Part shown: in pieces, positions 1 through 7,643 of the stretch
Numbering within the stretch: position 1 is the first letter of the stretch
Layout: each line of letters begins with the position of its first letter
Assembly: GCA_902772685.1 (NCBI GenBank)
Contig: CACYBO010000261.1
Location: 1 to 10,983, forward strand
DNA: 10,983 nucleotides
Origin: an uncultured Eubacteriales bacterium
GTDB lineage: Bacteria; Bacillota; Clostridia; Peptostreptococcales; Anaerovoracaceae
Reading direction: 5' to 3'
The notes under the pieces: model-generated
Told to the model about the DNA's origin: nothing
Databases searched by the model: none
Seen by the model: only the letters and a program-made list of their open reading frames with translations
Program-made: the position numbers and the translations under genes

Positions 1-65
1 AATGCTTCCTGAACGATGAGACTGTCCATTGCGCCGCGCGGCGCTGTGATTACAACTTTAACCAT
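1..65 (-). CDS. Probable 4-hydroxy-tetrahydrodipicolinate reductase-like protein, N-terminal fragment
   Basis: Only the first 21 codons are in the window; the gene runs off the left edge. The ATG at 65 lies 13 nt after the mfd stop and has a very strong Shine-Dalgarno (AAAGGAGG, plus-strand 73-80) that overlaps the mfd stop codon, so it is the next gene of the murC-prs-pth-mfd operon. The peptide begins MVKVVITAPRGAMDSLIVQE: a beta strand, then a P-R-G-x-M turn, then a helix. This is the layout of a Rossmann NAD(P)-binding N-terminus and most resembles DapB (lysine and diaminopimelate synthesis), whose usual motif is GxxGxMG. Here the first glycine is Ala and the one after Met is Asp, so assignment from 21 residues is tentative; another Rossmann oxidoreductase is possible. 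Confidence 0.5.
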   Translation of the reverse strand, partial: MVKVVITAPRGAMDSLIVQEA

Positions 66-78
66 GCAATGTCCTCCT

Positions 79-3000
79 TTATGCTTCCGCGACACTGAAG
101 AATTTCTCCAGTTCTTTAAGTATCCTCTGTGTATAATCCCCTGCGGCAGGTCTTCCCGCTCCTCCTGCCCGAGCATCTGTGGTAAGTCTTATAAACGGTT
201 TGATACCGCCGTTGAACTTAATGCGTCCGCCGTACTCTCCCACCAGATTCGGTACAACATCAGGACCGAAGCGCACATCAGGGATAAGCGAGAATCTGAT
301 TTTATCCTCGTTTTGTGATATTTCATGAACGCCAAGACGTTTGGCTCTGGCGCGTATGACAGCAATCCTGATAAGGTTCTGCGTCTGCAGAGGCGGGTCG
401 CCAAACCTGTCGATGAATTCATCTGTAACGTCAGATGCATCCTCTTCTGTCTCAATCATCGCGATCTTCTTGTACATCTGGAGTTTCAGCACTTCATCGT
501 CGATGTAGCGTTCCGGAATGATTGCCTGTACTGGCAGATTAACCGCTGTAGCTTCCGCCTCTGCGGAAGGCTCAGGGGCTTCGCCGCCTGCTCTGTGCAG
601 CGCTTCATCAAGAAGCTTGCAGTAAAGCTCATATCCTATTTCCAGCATATGTCCGGACTGTTCTCGGCCGAGGAGATTGCCTGCTCCCCGCAGTTCCAGA
701 TCGCGCATGGCAATTTTAAAACCGGAACCGAACTCGGTGAAATCGCGAATCGCCTTGAGGCGCTTTTCGGCGATCTCCGACAGAACCTTGTCCTTCCTGT
801 ACATTAAGTAAGTATACGCGATTCTGCCTGCGCGTCCAACCCTTCCCCTGAGCTGGTAGAGTTGGGCAAGTCCGAATCTGTCTGCATCCAGCACAATCAT
901 CGTATTCACATTCGGGATATCGGTGCCCGACTCGATGATTGTTGTGGATACCAGAACATCATATTCTCCTGATGCAAAATCCATAATGATGTTTTCAAGT
1001 TCCGCCTCTTTCATCTGACCGTGACCGACAGCTATGCTCGCGTTCGGCACGAGCTGCTGAATACTGTCGGCCACCCGGTTTATGGACTTGACCCTGTTGC
1101 TGAGAACGTACACCTGTCCTCCTCTGGCCAGTTCCTTTTCGATGGCCTCGCGAATCAGAAAGGTATCCTCCTCCATGACGTAGGTCTGCACCGGATAGCG
1201 ACCCTCCGGGGGCTCTTCAATCGTACTCATATCCTTCATTCCCGAGAGGGACATATGCAGGGTTCTCGGAATCGGTGTTGCGGATAAGGTCAACACATCG
1301 ACGTTTTCCCGGAGTTGCTTGATTTTTTCTTTGTGGCGCACTCCGAAACGCTGTTCTTCATCGATTACAAGCAGCCCCAGATCCTGGAACCTGATGTCCG
1401 GCGATAGAAGTCTGTGCGTCCCGATCACAAGATCCACATCACCTTTGGCGATATCCTTCGCAATCTTTTTCTGCTGGGCGGCGGTCTTAAAGCGCGACAG
1501 CATCTCCACCCTCACAGGGAACTTCTCAAACCGGTCCTTCAGAGTATAATAATGCTGATTCGCAAGAAGTGTCGTGGGGACAAGAACCGCAGCCTGTTTG
1601 CCTTCAATGACACACTTAAACAGAGCTCTGGCAGCAACTTCAGTCTTACCGAATCCAACATCACCGCAGAGCAGCCTGTCCATTGGATAAGGTCTCTCCA
1701 TATCCGCTTTGATTTCACTGATACAACGCAGCTGGTCGTCCGTTTCCGTATATGGGAAGCTGTCTTCAAATTCCTTTTGCCAGACGGTATCCTCCGCAAA
1801 AGCAAATCCGCTTCTGTTTCGTCTGATGTTCGCGATACGGATAAGTTCCTCAGCCATATCCGACACTGCAGCCTGCGCTCTGGCTTTTGTCGCTTTCCAC
1901 TCGCTGCCGGAAAGTCTGTTCAGCTTAGGTGTAATACCGTCTCCGCCGATGTATTTCTGGAGACTGTCAAGTTGGTCAACAGGGATGTAGAGCGTATCCG
2001 ATCCGGAGTACTCCACTTTCAGAAAGTCCTGTTTCATCCCCTGCACGATAAGCTGCTGAATCCCGGTGAAACGTCCTATGCCGTGACTTTCGTGGACGAC
2101 ATAATCCCCTTTCTGTACATCGGCAAAACTCTTGATTGCATTAGCTCCGCGTGCGGATTTCGGCCGTTTCTTGCTCTTTTTGCTCCCGCCGAATATATCT
2201 CCTTCCCATATGTAGCACTGTTTCCGGTCTGTCAGCTCCATTCCGGCCGTCAAAACACCGCCTGTAACGCTTACATGTCCCGCTTCATATCTCCCCGGGA
2301 GCACGCGGCTGTTGAAGTCTTCATGCTGAACAAACTCCAGCATGTTCTTTTTTCTTTCTTCTGTACTGCATACGATACGCACATCAAATCCGCGGGCTAT
2401 ATATCCTTCCAGGTCCGCCCGCAGCTGGTCCATATGCCCATCGTACTGAGGCATCTGCCTTGTCTGGACCTGCCGCAGCTCCGTAAGCGCCGGTCCTTCA
2501 GCCGTATCTCTGCCTCCTTTTATGGTCATCACGAACGGAGTGAATATCGTACAGTCTATTCCCCGTTCGGCTGCCTGTTTATATATGCTGAAGAAGTCAT
2601 CCTGAGTGGAAAGCATGGCGAAATCTTCTTTAACGCCCCTGCCGCTCTCCAGAATCTCCACAATTTCATAGGATCGTTCTTTTTCTTCCGCATCAAGTGT
2701 TTCCAGTATTCTGGAAGGATCATCAATTACAATCTGCGGATCAGTCATATAGTCCCAGATATACGCTGTCTCATCGTAAAAATAGCCCAGAAACTTCTCC
2801 AGGTACTGGAGATTTATCATCTCTTCCGTATACTCGAGCAACTGGTCCCTGCGCTTGATCAGAGCGTCCTCACAGCTGTCTTCACTCCCGTGCATCTTCC
2901 TGATGGCTCTGTCGTAGGTTCTCCTGATTCTGCCGGAGGCCTTTGTGAACACCTCCCTGTCTCTTGTGAGCTGTGAACACTGATAGATCGTGAGACAGCT

Positions 3001-3582
3001 GAGGTTCTCTACAGAACGCTGTGACTCAATATCGAAAGCTCTGATGGAGTCCACCTCGGTATCAAAGAGTTCGATACGGTAAGGATCCTCCCCCTCCGGC
3101 GTGAAGATATCTATGATTCCTCCCCTGATGCTGTATTCTCCGCGGGCTTCGACCATGGAAACTCTGTCATACCCCAGCAGTGAGAGACGATCTTTGAGTT
3201 CAGAAATATCCACATCCTGACCAACACTGAGTTCAATGGTGTTCTCTGTAAAAATCTCTTTTGGGGGAAGCTTTCTGATCGCCCCTGTGACAGGTGCGAT
3301 TACAGTACACCGTTCACCCCGTGTGAGTGCTTTGAGCACACGCATGCGCTCCAGCAGGTAGTCATTGCTCTTTGCTTCATACGCTATGGCGCTGTCCTCA
3401 TCAGGAGGAAGAATATAGACAGGTTCCTCCCCATTAAAAAAAGAGAGGTCCGTCTGAAGCCGCCGCGCCCGGTTTAGTGTGGGGACTACGATCAGACACT
3501 GACCATCACTTTTCTGCCTTGATTCAGCTATAAACGGCGCGATGCGTCCCTCAGACGCACCGGCGATATTGATCATTTTCAT
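79..3582 (-). CDS. mfd: Transcription-repair coupling factor Mfd
   Basis: A 1167-aa superfamily 2 DNA translocase that removes RNA polymerase stalled at DNA lesions and recruits UvrA for nucleotide excision repair. The usual architecture is complete: a UvrB-like N-terminal module (about 1-350), an RNA-polymerase interaction domain beginning GDYVVHESHGIGRF (about 492-505), a RecG-like translocase with Walker A GDVGFGKTE (640-648), DEEQ box (741-744), SATP motif III (767-770), motif V IESGTD (883-888) and motif VI QLRGRVGR (910-917), then the TRG/hairpin region RGAGNLLG (965-972) and a TRCF C-terminal domain. Length is normal for the family, though it starts directly at the first strand without the short leading helix many Mfd proteins have. 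The start overlaps the pth stop by ATGA, with GAGGAAGA just upstream, implying translational coupling. Confidence 0.98.
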   Translation of the reverse strand: MKMINIAGASEGRIAPFIAESRQKSDGQCLIVVPTLNRARRLQTDLSFFNGEEPVYILPPDEDSAIAYEAKSNDYLLERMRVLKALTRGERCTVIAPVTGAIRKLPPKEIFTENTIELSVGQDVDISELKDRLSLLGYDRVSMVEARGEYSIRGGIIDIFTPEGEDPYRIELFDTEVDSIRAFDIESQRSVENLSCLTIYQCSQLTRDREVFTKASGRIRRTYDRAIRKMHGSEDSCEDALIKRRDQLLEYTEEMINLQYLEKFLGYFYDETAYIWDYMTDPQIVIDDPSRILETLDAEEKERSYEIVEILESGRGVKEDFAMLSTQDDFFSIYKQAAERGIDCTIFTPFVMTIKGGRDTAEGPALTELRQVQTRQMPQYDGHMDQLRADLEGYIARGFDVRIVCSTEERKKNMLEFVQHEDFNSRVLPGRYEAGHVSVTGGVLTAGMELTDRKQCYIWEGDIFGGSKKSKKRPKSARGANAIKSFADVQKGDYVVHESHGIGRFTGIQQLIVQGMKQDFLKVEYSGSDTLYIPVDQLDSLQKYIGGDGITPKLNRLSGSEWKATKARAQAAVSDMAEELIRIANIRRNRSGFAFAEDTVWQKEFEDSFPYTETDDQLRCISEIKADMERPYPMDRLLCGDVGFGKTEVAARALFKCVIEGKQAAVLVPTTLLANQHYYTLKDRFEKFPVRVEMLSRFKTAAQQKKIAKDIAKGDVDLVIGTHRLLSPDIRFQDLGLLVIDEEQRFGVRHKEKIKQLRENVDVLTLSATPIPRTLHMSLSGMKDMSTIEEPPEGRYPVQTYVMEEDTFLIREAIEKELARGGQVYVLSNRVKSINRVADSIQQLVPNASIAVGHGQMKEAELENIIMDFASGEYDVLVSTTIIESGTDIPNVNTMIVLDADRFGLAQLYQLRGRVGRAGRIAYTYLMYRKDKVLSEIAEKRLKAIRDFTEFGSGFKIAMRDLELRGAGNLLGREQSGHMLEIGYELYCKLLDEALHRAGGEAPEPSAEAEATAVNLPVQAIIPERYIDDEVLKLQMYKKIAMIETEEDASDVTDEFIDRFGDPPLQTQNLIRIAVIRARAKRLGVHEISQNEDKIRFSLIPDVRFGPDVVPNLVGEYGGRIKFNGGIKPFIRLTTDARAGGAGRPAAGDYTQRILKELEKFFSVAEA

Positions 3583-4169
3583 TCTTCCTCTCGCGCATTA
3601 TCACGTTTTTTGCCTGTATTGAACCTGTTCATGGCGATATCTATGCCTTCGGTAATGATGCATTCCAATGCAGATGCCGCTTTTCTGATGGTATCCGCCA
3701 GGATTTCCGCCTCTTTCTCGGTAACCTGCCCTGTAACATAGTCCTTCCAGTCATCACCTGATGTGGAGCCTATGCCGATGCGGATGCGGGGAAATTCATC
3801 TGACTGGAGCTGGTATATGACCGATTTCATTCCGTTGTGGCTTCCTGAACTGCCCTTCTTTCTGATGCGCAGTGTTCCGGTTTCCAGATCCATGTCGTCA
3901 TAAATAACGATCAGGTTTTCCATTGGAACATCGTAGTAATTCATTACCTCGCGCAGGGACTCCCCGCTCAGGTTCATATAGGTCTGGGGCTTCACGAGCA
4001 GTACTTTCTCACCTGCTATTCTGGTCTCCCCTGTAAGCGCCTTGTGCTTTATCCTGCGTACGTCAACACCATGGGCCGCCGCGAATTCATCTATGACGAG
4101 GAAGCCCATGTTGTGACGGGTTTTTTCGTATTGTCTGCCCGGGTTCCCCAGGCCGGCTATTACATACAT
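3579..4169 (-). CDS. pth: Peptidyl-tRNA hydrolase
   Basis: A 196-aa cytoplasmic esterase that cleaves the peptide from prematurely released peptidyl-tRNA and recycles the tRNA. The protein opens with the family signature GLGNPG (6-11), followed by TRHNMG (17-22) containing the catalytic histidine (H19). KPQTYMN (60-66) carries the substrate-binding Asn. IYDDMDL (89-95) holds the Asp that activates the His, and GSxGSHNGMKS (106-116) supplies a further tRNA/peptide-contacting Asn. Length is typical. The ATG at 4169 immediately follows the TAG of prs with no spacer, so its ribosome binding site must lie inside the end of prs. Its own stop overlaps the mfd start. Both arrangements suggest coupled translation. 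Confidence 0.98.
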   Translation of the reverse strand: MYVIAGLGNPGRQYEKTRHNMGFLVIDEFAAAHGVDVRRIKHKALTGETRIAGEKVLLVKPQTYMNLSGESLREVMNYYDVPMENLIVIYDDMDLETGTLRIRKKGSSGSHNGMKSVIYQLQSDEFPRIRIGIGSTSGDDWKDYVTGQVTEKEAEILADTIRKAASALECIITEGIDIAMNRFNTGKKRDNAREEE

Positions 4170-5135
4170 CTAGAATCTGTTACCTGCGAATATCTTACTG
4201 ATCGATTCGTTGCAGTGTACTCTCGTCAGAGTCTCTGCGAAGAGTGGACCCACTGAGAGGACTTTGATCTTATCCAGCATCTTCTCTTTCGGAATCGGCA
4301 TGGTGTTGAGTAGAACCAGTTCCTCGATTGCGGATTCTTCGATGCGCTCGATGGCAGGTCCTGACAGCACCGGGTGAGTTGCACACGCTCTGACGCTCTT
4401 TGCACCCAGCTCTTTGATGGCGTTCGCCGCGTTGGTGATTGTTCCTGCCGTATCGATCATATCGTCCAACAGAACACAGTTCTTGCCTTCAATGTCACCG
4501 ATAATGTTCATGATTTCACTTACATTCGGCTTCGGGCGTCTCTTGTCCACGATCGCAATCGGGCAGTTGAGCGGTTCCGCCATGTTTCTCGCCCTCGGCA
4601 CACTTCCGTGGTCAGGCGAAACAATAACGAGATCTTCGATATTCTGCTTTTTGTAGTACTCCGTAAGCAAAGGCTGTCCAATCAGATGATCGACCGGAAT
4701 CGTGAAGAATCCCTGTATCTGCGCTGCGTGCAGATCCATGGTGATAAATCTGTCCGCACCTGCCTTGACGATCATATCTGCCACAAGCTTGGCCGTAATC
4801 GGATCCCTTGCCTTTGCCTTACGGTCCTGACGAGCGTATCCGTAGTACGGTACAACTGCTGTAATTCTTCCGGCAGAAGCTCTCCTCATCGCATCGATGG
4901 TGATGAGCAGTTCCATAAGATTGTCATTGACCGGCTCACATGTGGACTGGATTACAAAGCAGTCAACTCCTCTGACTGTCTCTCCCAGATTTACACACGT
5001 CTCGCCGTCACTAAACTGCTTGACCTCCAAATCACCGAGCGGCTTGCCCATAATGGAAGCGATTTCCTCCGCCAGTTCCGGATGGGAATTGCACGCAAAA
5101 ACCTTGTAGCTCGAGAAAAAGCTGTTCTTCATCAT
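4170..5135 (-). CDS. prs: Ribose-phosphate pyrophosphokinase (PRPP synthase)
   Basis: A 321-aa cytosolic enzyme that transfers pyrophosphate from ATP to ribose 5-phosphate to make PRPP for purine, pyrimidine, NAD, histidine and tryptophan synthesis. Visible features are the FSDGE segment (41-45), the ATP-binding stretch PYYGYARQDRK (96-106), ITMDLHAAQIQGFF (131-144) with the catalytic-loop His region, a SPDHGSVPRAR segment (173-183), and the PRPP-binding loop VLLDDMIDTAGT (221-232). The length and the lack of extra domains fit class I bacterial PRPP synthases. Two adjacent ATGs (5135 and 5132) both follow GAAGGAGAAG (5141-5150); the first is used here, but the second is equally plausible. It lies 15 nt after murC and abuts pth. 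The ctc (ribosomal protein L25-like) gene found between prs and pth in Bacillus is absent. Confidence 0.98.
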   Translation of the reverse strand: MMKNSFFSSYKVFACNSHPELAEEIASIMGKPLGDLEVKQFSDGETCVNLGETVRGVDCFVIQSTCEPVNDNLMELLITIDAMRRASAGRITAVVPYYGYARQDRKAKARDPITAKLVADMIVKAGADRFITMDLHAAQIQGFFTIPVDHLIGQPLLTEYYKKQNIEDLVIVSPDHGSVPRARNMAEPLNCPIAIVDKRRPKPNVSEIMNIIGDIEGKNCVLLDDMIDTAGTITNAANAIKELGAKSVRACATHPVLSGPAIERIEESAIEELVLLNTMPIPKEKMLDKIKVLSVGPLFAETLTRVHCNESISKIFAGNRF

Positions 5136-5150
5136 CTGACCTTCTCCTTC

Positions 5151-6590
5151 CTAGTCTTCGATCTTCTTGAACTCTCTTACCTTTGTCTTTCTTATTGATT
5201 CAATTCTGGCAACATCCATCTCCAGAATCATTTCACCGACTTTGTATATATCTCCCGCGCCCATTGTGAGAACCAGATCTCCGGGACCTGCTTTCTCATA
5301 GACGAAGCTGGCGATATCCTCAAAATCCTCGATGTAGAAAACATGCTTGGTTTCATCGTGTTCCAGTATTTTCTCCATCAGGGTCTTGGAGCTGATTTTA
5401 TAAATATTCTTTTCTCTCGCGGCATATATTTCGGCGAGCACGATTTCATCTGCGTTATCAAACGCCTCCCCGAACTCATCCATCAGGGCCATGGTCCTCG
5501 TATACGTGTGAGGCTGGAAGAGGCACCAGAGCGTCTCATGCTTCATGTTTTTGATCGCTGCGAGCGTAGCCTTGATCTCCGTCGGATGGTGCGCGTAGTC
5601 ATCGATGATCTTCACATCAGTGCTCGTCCTGCCAAGTATGTCGAAACGTCTATGGGTACCGTGGTAGTTTTCCAGCGTTTTTACGATGCTACTGACTTCA
5701 ACGCCGAGTATATGGCAGCATGCAAAAGCAGCAAGAGCATTGAGTATATTATGCTCACCCGGAACGCTGAGTGTGATAGTGCACAGTTCTTCGCCGCCGT
5801 GATTGACCTGGAAATGCGGCATTCCGTCAGTATTAAAGCCTATGTTGCTGGCGTAGTAGTCACTGCTCGCAGAAAAACCGAATGATATAATGTTCGGCAG
5901 TCCCTCGATCGCCTGGTGAACGAATGCGTTAGCGTCGTAAGCTATGATCACGCCGTCTTCAGGAACCAGCCTCGCGAACTTTTCAAAGGATCTGGCAATG
6001 TGTTCCACATCCTTGAAGTAATCCAGATGGTCCGAATCGATATTGAGTATGATTTCAATATTCGGACTGAGCTCCAGAAAGCTGTCTCTGTATTCGCAGG
6101 CTTCTGTTACGAAGTAATCCCTGCCCCCGACATAGCAGTTTCCGCCTATTTCTTCCAGATTTCCTCCTACGAGGATGGTAGGCTCCTTCTGCGCGTTCTT
6201 CAGTATGAGAGACACCATGGAGGTTGTCGTCGTCTTACCGTGTGTTCCGGAGATCGCTATACTCTTCTCGTACTCCCCCATGAGAGCACCCAGAGCCTGC
6301 GCTCTGGTTATGGTTGGTATTCCGAGTTCTCTCGCCCTTGACAGTTCCGGATTGTCGTCACCCACTGCCACCGTGTACACAACAAGGTCCACATCCTCAA
6401 CATTTTTGGCTCTGTGACCCAGAAATATCCTGGCTCCCTGTTCCATCAGTTTTTCGGTTATATCACTTTCTCTCATGTCCGAGCCTGAAACCTCAAAACC
6501 TCTGGACATGAAAATCTCGGCAACGGCGGATAATCCTATGCCTCCGATGCCTATACAATGCACTTTTCTATATTCAGATAAATTGATCAT
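5151..6590 (-). CDS. murC: UDP-N-acetylmuramate--L-alanine ligase
   Basis: A 479-aa ATP-dependent Mur ligase that adds L-alanine to UDP-N-acetylmuramate, the first amino acid of the peptidoglycan stem peptide, in the cytoplasm. The N-terminal UDP-binding Rossmann domain has CIGIGGIGLSAVAE (12-25) and SGSD (35-38). The central ligase domain has P-loop SGTHGKTTTT (114-123), EACEYRDSFL (163-172) and NIDSDHLDYF (183-192). The C-terminal domain has GTHRRFD (311-317) and DDYAHHPTEI (330-339), a combination diagnostic for MurC over MurD/E/F. The ATG at 6590 is preceded by TAGGGGGA (6595-6602). It is the first gene of the murC-prs-pth-mfd operon, with a promoter about 30 nt upstream, and is divergent from spoVG. 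Confidence 0.98.
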   Translation of the reverse strand: MINLSEYRKVHCIGIGGIGLSAVAEIFMSRGFEVSGSDMRESDITEKLMEQGARIFLGHRAKNVEDVDLVVYTVAVGDDNPELSRARELGIPTITRAQALGALMGEYEKSIAISGTHGKTTTTSMVSLILKNAQKEPTILVGGNLEEIGGNCYVGGRDYFVTEACEYRDSFLELSPNIEIILNIDSDHLDYFKDVEHIARSFEKFARLVPEDGVIIAYDANAFVHQAIEGLPNIISFGFSASSDYYASNIGFNTDGMPHFQVNHGGEELCTITLSVPGEHNILNALAAFACCHILGVEVSSIVKTLENYHGTHRRFDILGRTSTDVKIIDDYAHHPTEIKATLAAIKNMKHETLWCLFQPHTYTRTMALMDEFGEAFDNADEIVLAEIYAAREKNIYKISSKTLMEKILEHDETKHVFYIEDFEDIASFVYEKAGPGDLVLTMGAGDIYKVGEMILEMDVARIESIRKTKVREFKKIED

Positions 6591-6616
6591 TTAGTTCCCC
6601 CTATTTTTGCACGTTT

Positions 6617-6625
6617 AGTATACCA
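6617..6625 (-). promoter_or_regulatory. Predicted extended -10 promoter of the murC operon
   Basis: Read on the minus strand this is TGGTATACT, an extended -10 (TGn) followed by a 5/6 match to TATAAT. It lies 26 nt upstream of the murC ATG, giving a 5' leader of about 20 nt that just holds the ribosome binding site. No good -35 box sits at the matching distance, which is typical of extended -10 promoters. An alternative TATAAT lies further upstream (plus-strand 6650-6655). This is a sequence-based prediction only. Confidence 0.55.
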
Positions 6626-6716
6626 TAAAAATTGAGGTTATACGCGAAAATTATATCTTTGGAATCGTCCCATTCTTTAGTGCTTTTTATAATTGTCAGA
6701 TTTTTTGCATAATTGC

Positions 6717-6756
6717 TTGTTTTTTTACAGAGATGCGTGTATACTCATTTTATAAT
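6717..6756 (+). promoter_or_regulatory. Predicted spoVG promoter region
   Basis: On the plus strand TTGTTT (6717-6722) is separated by 17 nt from TATACT (6740-6745), and a second, perfect TATAAT lies at 6751-6756. The -35 is weak (3/6). Two overlapping -10 candidates make the exact start uncertain. I did not see a convincing sigma-H type promoter like the one that drives spoVG in Bacillus. The region from 6591 to 6784 holds no gene; it is AT-rich and contains the divergent promoters only. Confidence 0.4.
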
Positions 6757-6784
6757 GTTAAGGGGTATGAAAGGCGGTATGACG

Positions 6785-7081
6785 ATGAATATCACAGATG
6801 TTCGAATCCGTAAGGTAAGCGATGAAGGAAAAATGAAGGCCGTTGTATCGATTACGTTTGACGACGAGTTCGTTGTACACGACATCAAAATCATCGAAGG
6901 ACAGAATGGCTTGTTTATCGCGATGCCTAGCAGGAAGATGGGAGAAGGCGATTTCAGAGATATCGCTCACCCACTGGTCTCTGAAACCAGAAACAAAATC
7001 AGAGATGCCATCTTTGAGGAATACGACAAGGTGCTGGCCGAAAAAGCCGAAGAAGAAAAAGCTGAGCCAGCAGAGTTATAG
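6785..7081 (+). CDS. spoVG: Septation/regulatory protein SpoVG
   Basis: A 98-aa protein of the SpoVG family, which binds nucleic acid and in Firmicutes affects cell division, sporulation, capsule and virulence gene expression. The sequence matches the family closely from its first residue: MNITDVRIRKV, a K-M-K-A-V strand, FDDEFVVHDIKII, then GLFIAMPSRK and FRDIAHPLVSETRNKI, followed by a helix and an acidic Lys/Glu-rich tail. I chose the ATG at 6785 because known SpoVG proteins start at this point and AAGGCGG (6771-6777) sits 7 nt upstream. The open frame extends back to 6713, and an ATG at 6779 would add only two residues. It is the only plus-strand gene here and is followed by a strong terminator. 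Confidence 0.96.
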   Translation: MNITDVRIRKVSDEGKMKAVVSITFDDEFVVHDIKIIEGQNGLFIAMPSRKMGEGDFRDIAHPLVSETRNKIRDAIFEEYDKVLAEKAEEEKAEPAEL

Positions 7082-7103
7082 CACAAAACAAATCAATAAT
7101 GGT

Positions 7104-7138
7104 AAAAACAAAAGGAACCGCATCGGTTCCTTTTTGTT
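7104..7138. terminator. Bidirectional intrinsic terminator between spoVG and the lipoprotein gene
   Basis: AAAGGAACCG (7111-7120) and CGGTTCCTTT (7124-7133) form a perfect 10-bp stem around a 3-nt loop. On the plus strand the stem runs into TTTTTGTT, ending spoVG transcripts 30 nt after its stop. On the minus strand it is followed by TTTTGTTTTT, ending transcripts of the convergent lipoprotein gene, whose stop is at 7155. It therefore most likely works in both directions. Confidence 0.9.
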
Positions 7139-7154
7139 ATGCTTCTAATTGACT

Positions 7155-7643
7155 TTACTGCCTGTCGAAGTACCGCTTGCCGCTGTCAGGCAAGAAATAA
7201 GTCCGTATGTAACCGTCTGTTGAAAGTACTACGAACTCGTTTGTTGACTCCACGTAGTATACCGTGTCCCCATCCTCGGCTTCTGTCTTAGTCAGTGCTT
7301 CAGGGTTGGCTATTACGGCGTTCGCCGCAGCGAGGTACTCTTCCGGAGAATCAAAACCCATGTCGATGCCGTGTTTTCTGTAATGGCTCTGCAGCAGGTC
7401 ATCGTACCGGAATGTATATTCGATCCTGGCCTGATCAGGCTGAGTTGTCTGCGGTTCTGTCTCCGTTTCCAACTGGGTTGTCTGCTCCGTCACGGTTGTC
7501 TGCTCTGTCGCAGATGTCTGTTGTCCGGCGCTGTCATCCTCTGCTTTGTTCCCACAGCCGGACGCGCCAAGCATCACAGCGAGTATCACCGCTGTCACGG
7601 CAATCAGATATTTTGAATGCGTCCTTGTTTTAGAATTCTTCAT
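7155..7643 (-). CDS. Small lipoprotein with C-terminal BECR-like nuclease/toxin-type domain (function unproven)
   Basis: A 162-aa protein. A basic N-terminus and a hydrophobic segment (about 12-27) end in G-A-S-G-C with Cys30, a lipoprotein signal with Ala rather than Leu at -3. The mature protein would be anchored to the outer face of the membrane. Residues 33-70 form a Thr/Gln/Glu-rich linker containing TEQTT repeats. Residues 75-162 form a compact domain with HYRKHG (87-92), a FDSPEEYLAAANAVI helix (97-111), TVYYVESTNEFVVLSTDG and IRTYFLPD (146-153). From memory this pattern (HxxxHG, then IRTYF) resembles the phage and polymorphic-toxin RNase domains of the Barnase-EndoU-ColicinE5/D-RelE group. 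The match was not searched and activity is inferred. The start lies inside the end of the acetyltransferase gene (14-nt overlap), with AGAAGGAAG upstream. No immunity gene is obvious beside it. Confidence 0.85.
   Translation of the reverse strand: MKNSKTRTHSKYLIAVTAVILAVMLGASGCGNKAEDDSAGQQTSATEQTTVTEQTTQLETETEPQTTQPDQARIEYTFRYDDLLQSHYRKHGIDMGFDSPEEYLAAANAVIANPEALTKTEAEDGDTVYYVESTNEFVVLSTDGYIRTYFLPDSGKRYFDRQ
7476..7505 (-). repeat. 18-nt period tandem repeat in lipoprotein linker
   Basis: The 12-mer GGTTGTCTGCTC occurs at 7476-7487 and again at 7494-7505. This 18-nt period encodes the repeated TEQTTV-like hexapeptide of the linker. A shorter related copy (GTTGTCTGC) is at 7444-7452. Such in-frame units can change copy number by slippage without breaking the reading frame. 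Confidence 0.6.

Noticed and set aside
1414..2976. 520-codon open frame on the plus strand
   Set aside because: It lies fully antisense to mfd, which has unmistakable domains in the same interval. The translation is Cys/His/Phe-rich with no recognisable family, as expected for a shadow frame.
4374..5198. 274-codon open frame on the plus strand
   Set aside because: It is antisense to prs and crosses into murC; the translation has no family features and there is no ribosome binding site worth noting.
5343..5885. 180-codon plus-strand frame and nearby frames within murC
   Set aside because: These are antisense to murC, whose ligase motifs occupy the whole interval.
6713..6784. N-terminal extension of spoVG by 24 codons
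   Set aside because: The extension overlaps the predicted promoter, does not match SpoVG proteins, and would leave the ribosome binding site at 6771-6777 unused.
7441..7510. Short repeats suggestive of a CRISPR array or mobile-element end
   Set aside because: The repeats are in frame, short and encode a TEQTT peptide linker; there are no spacers of regular unique sequence.
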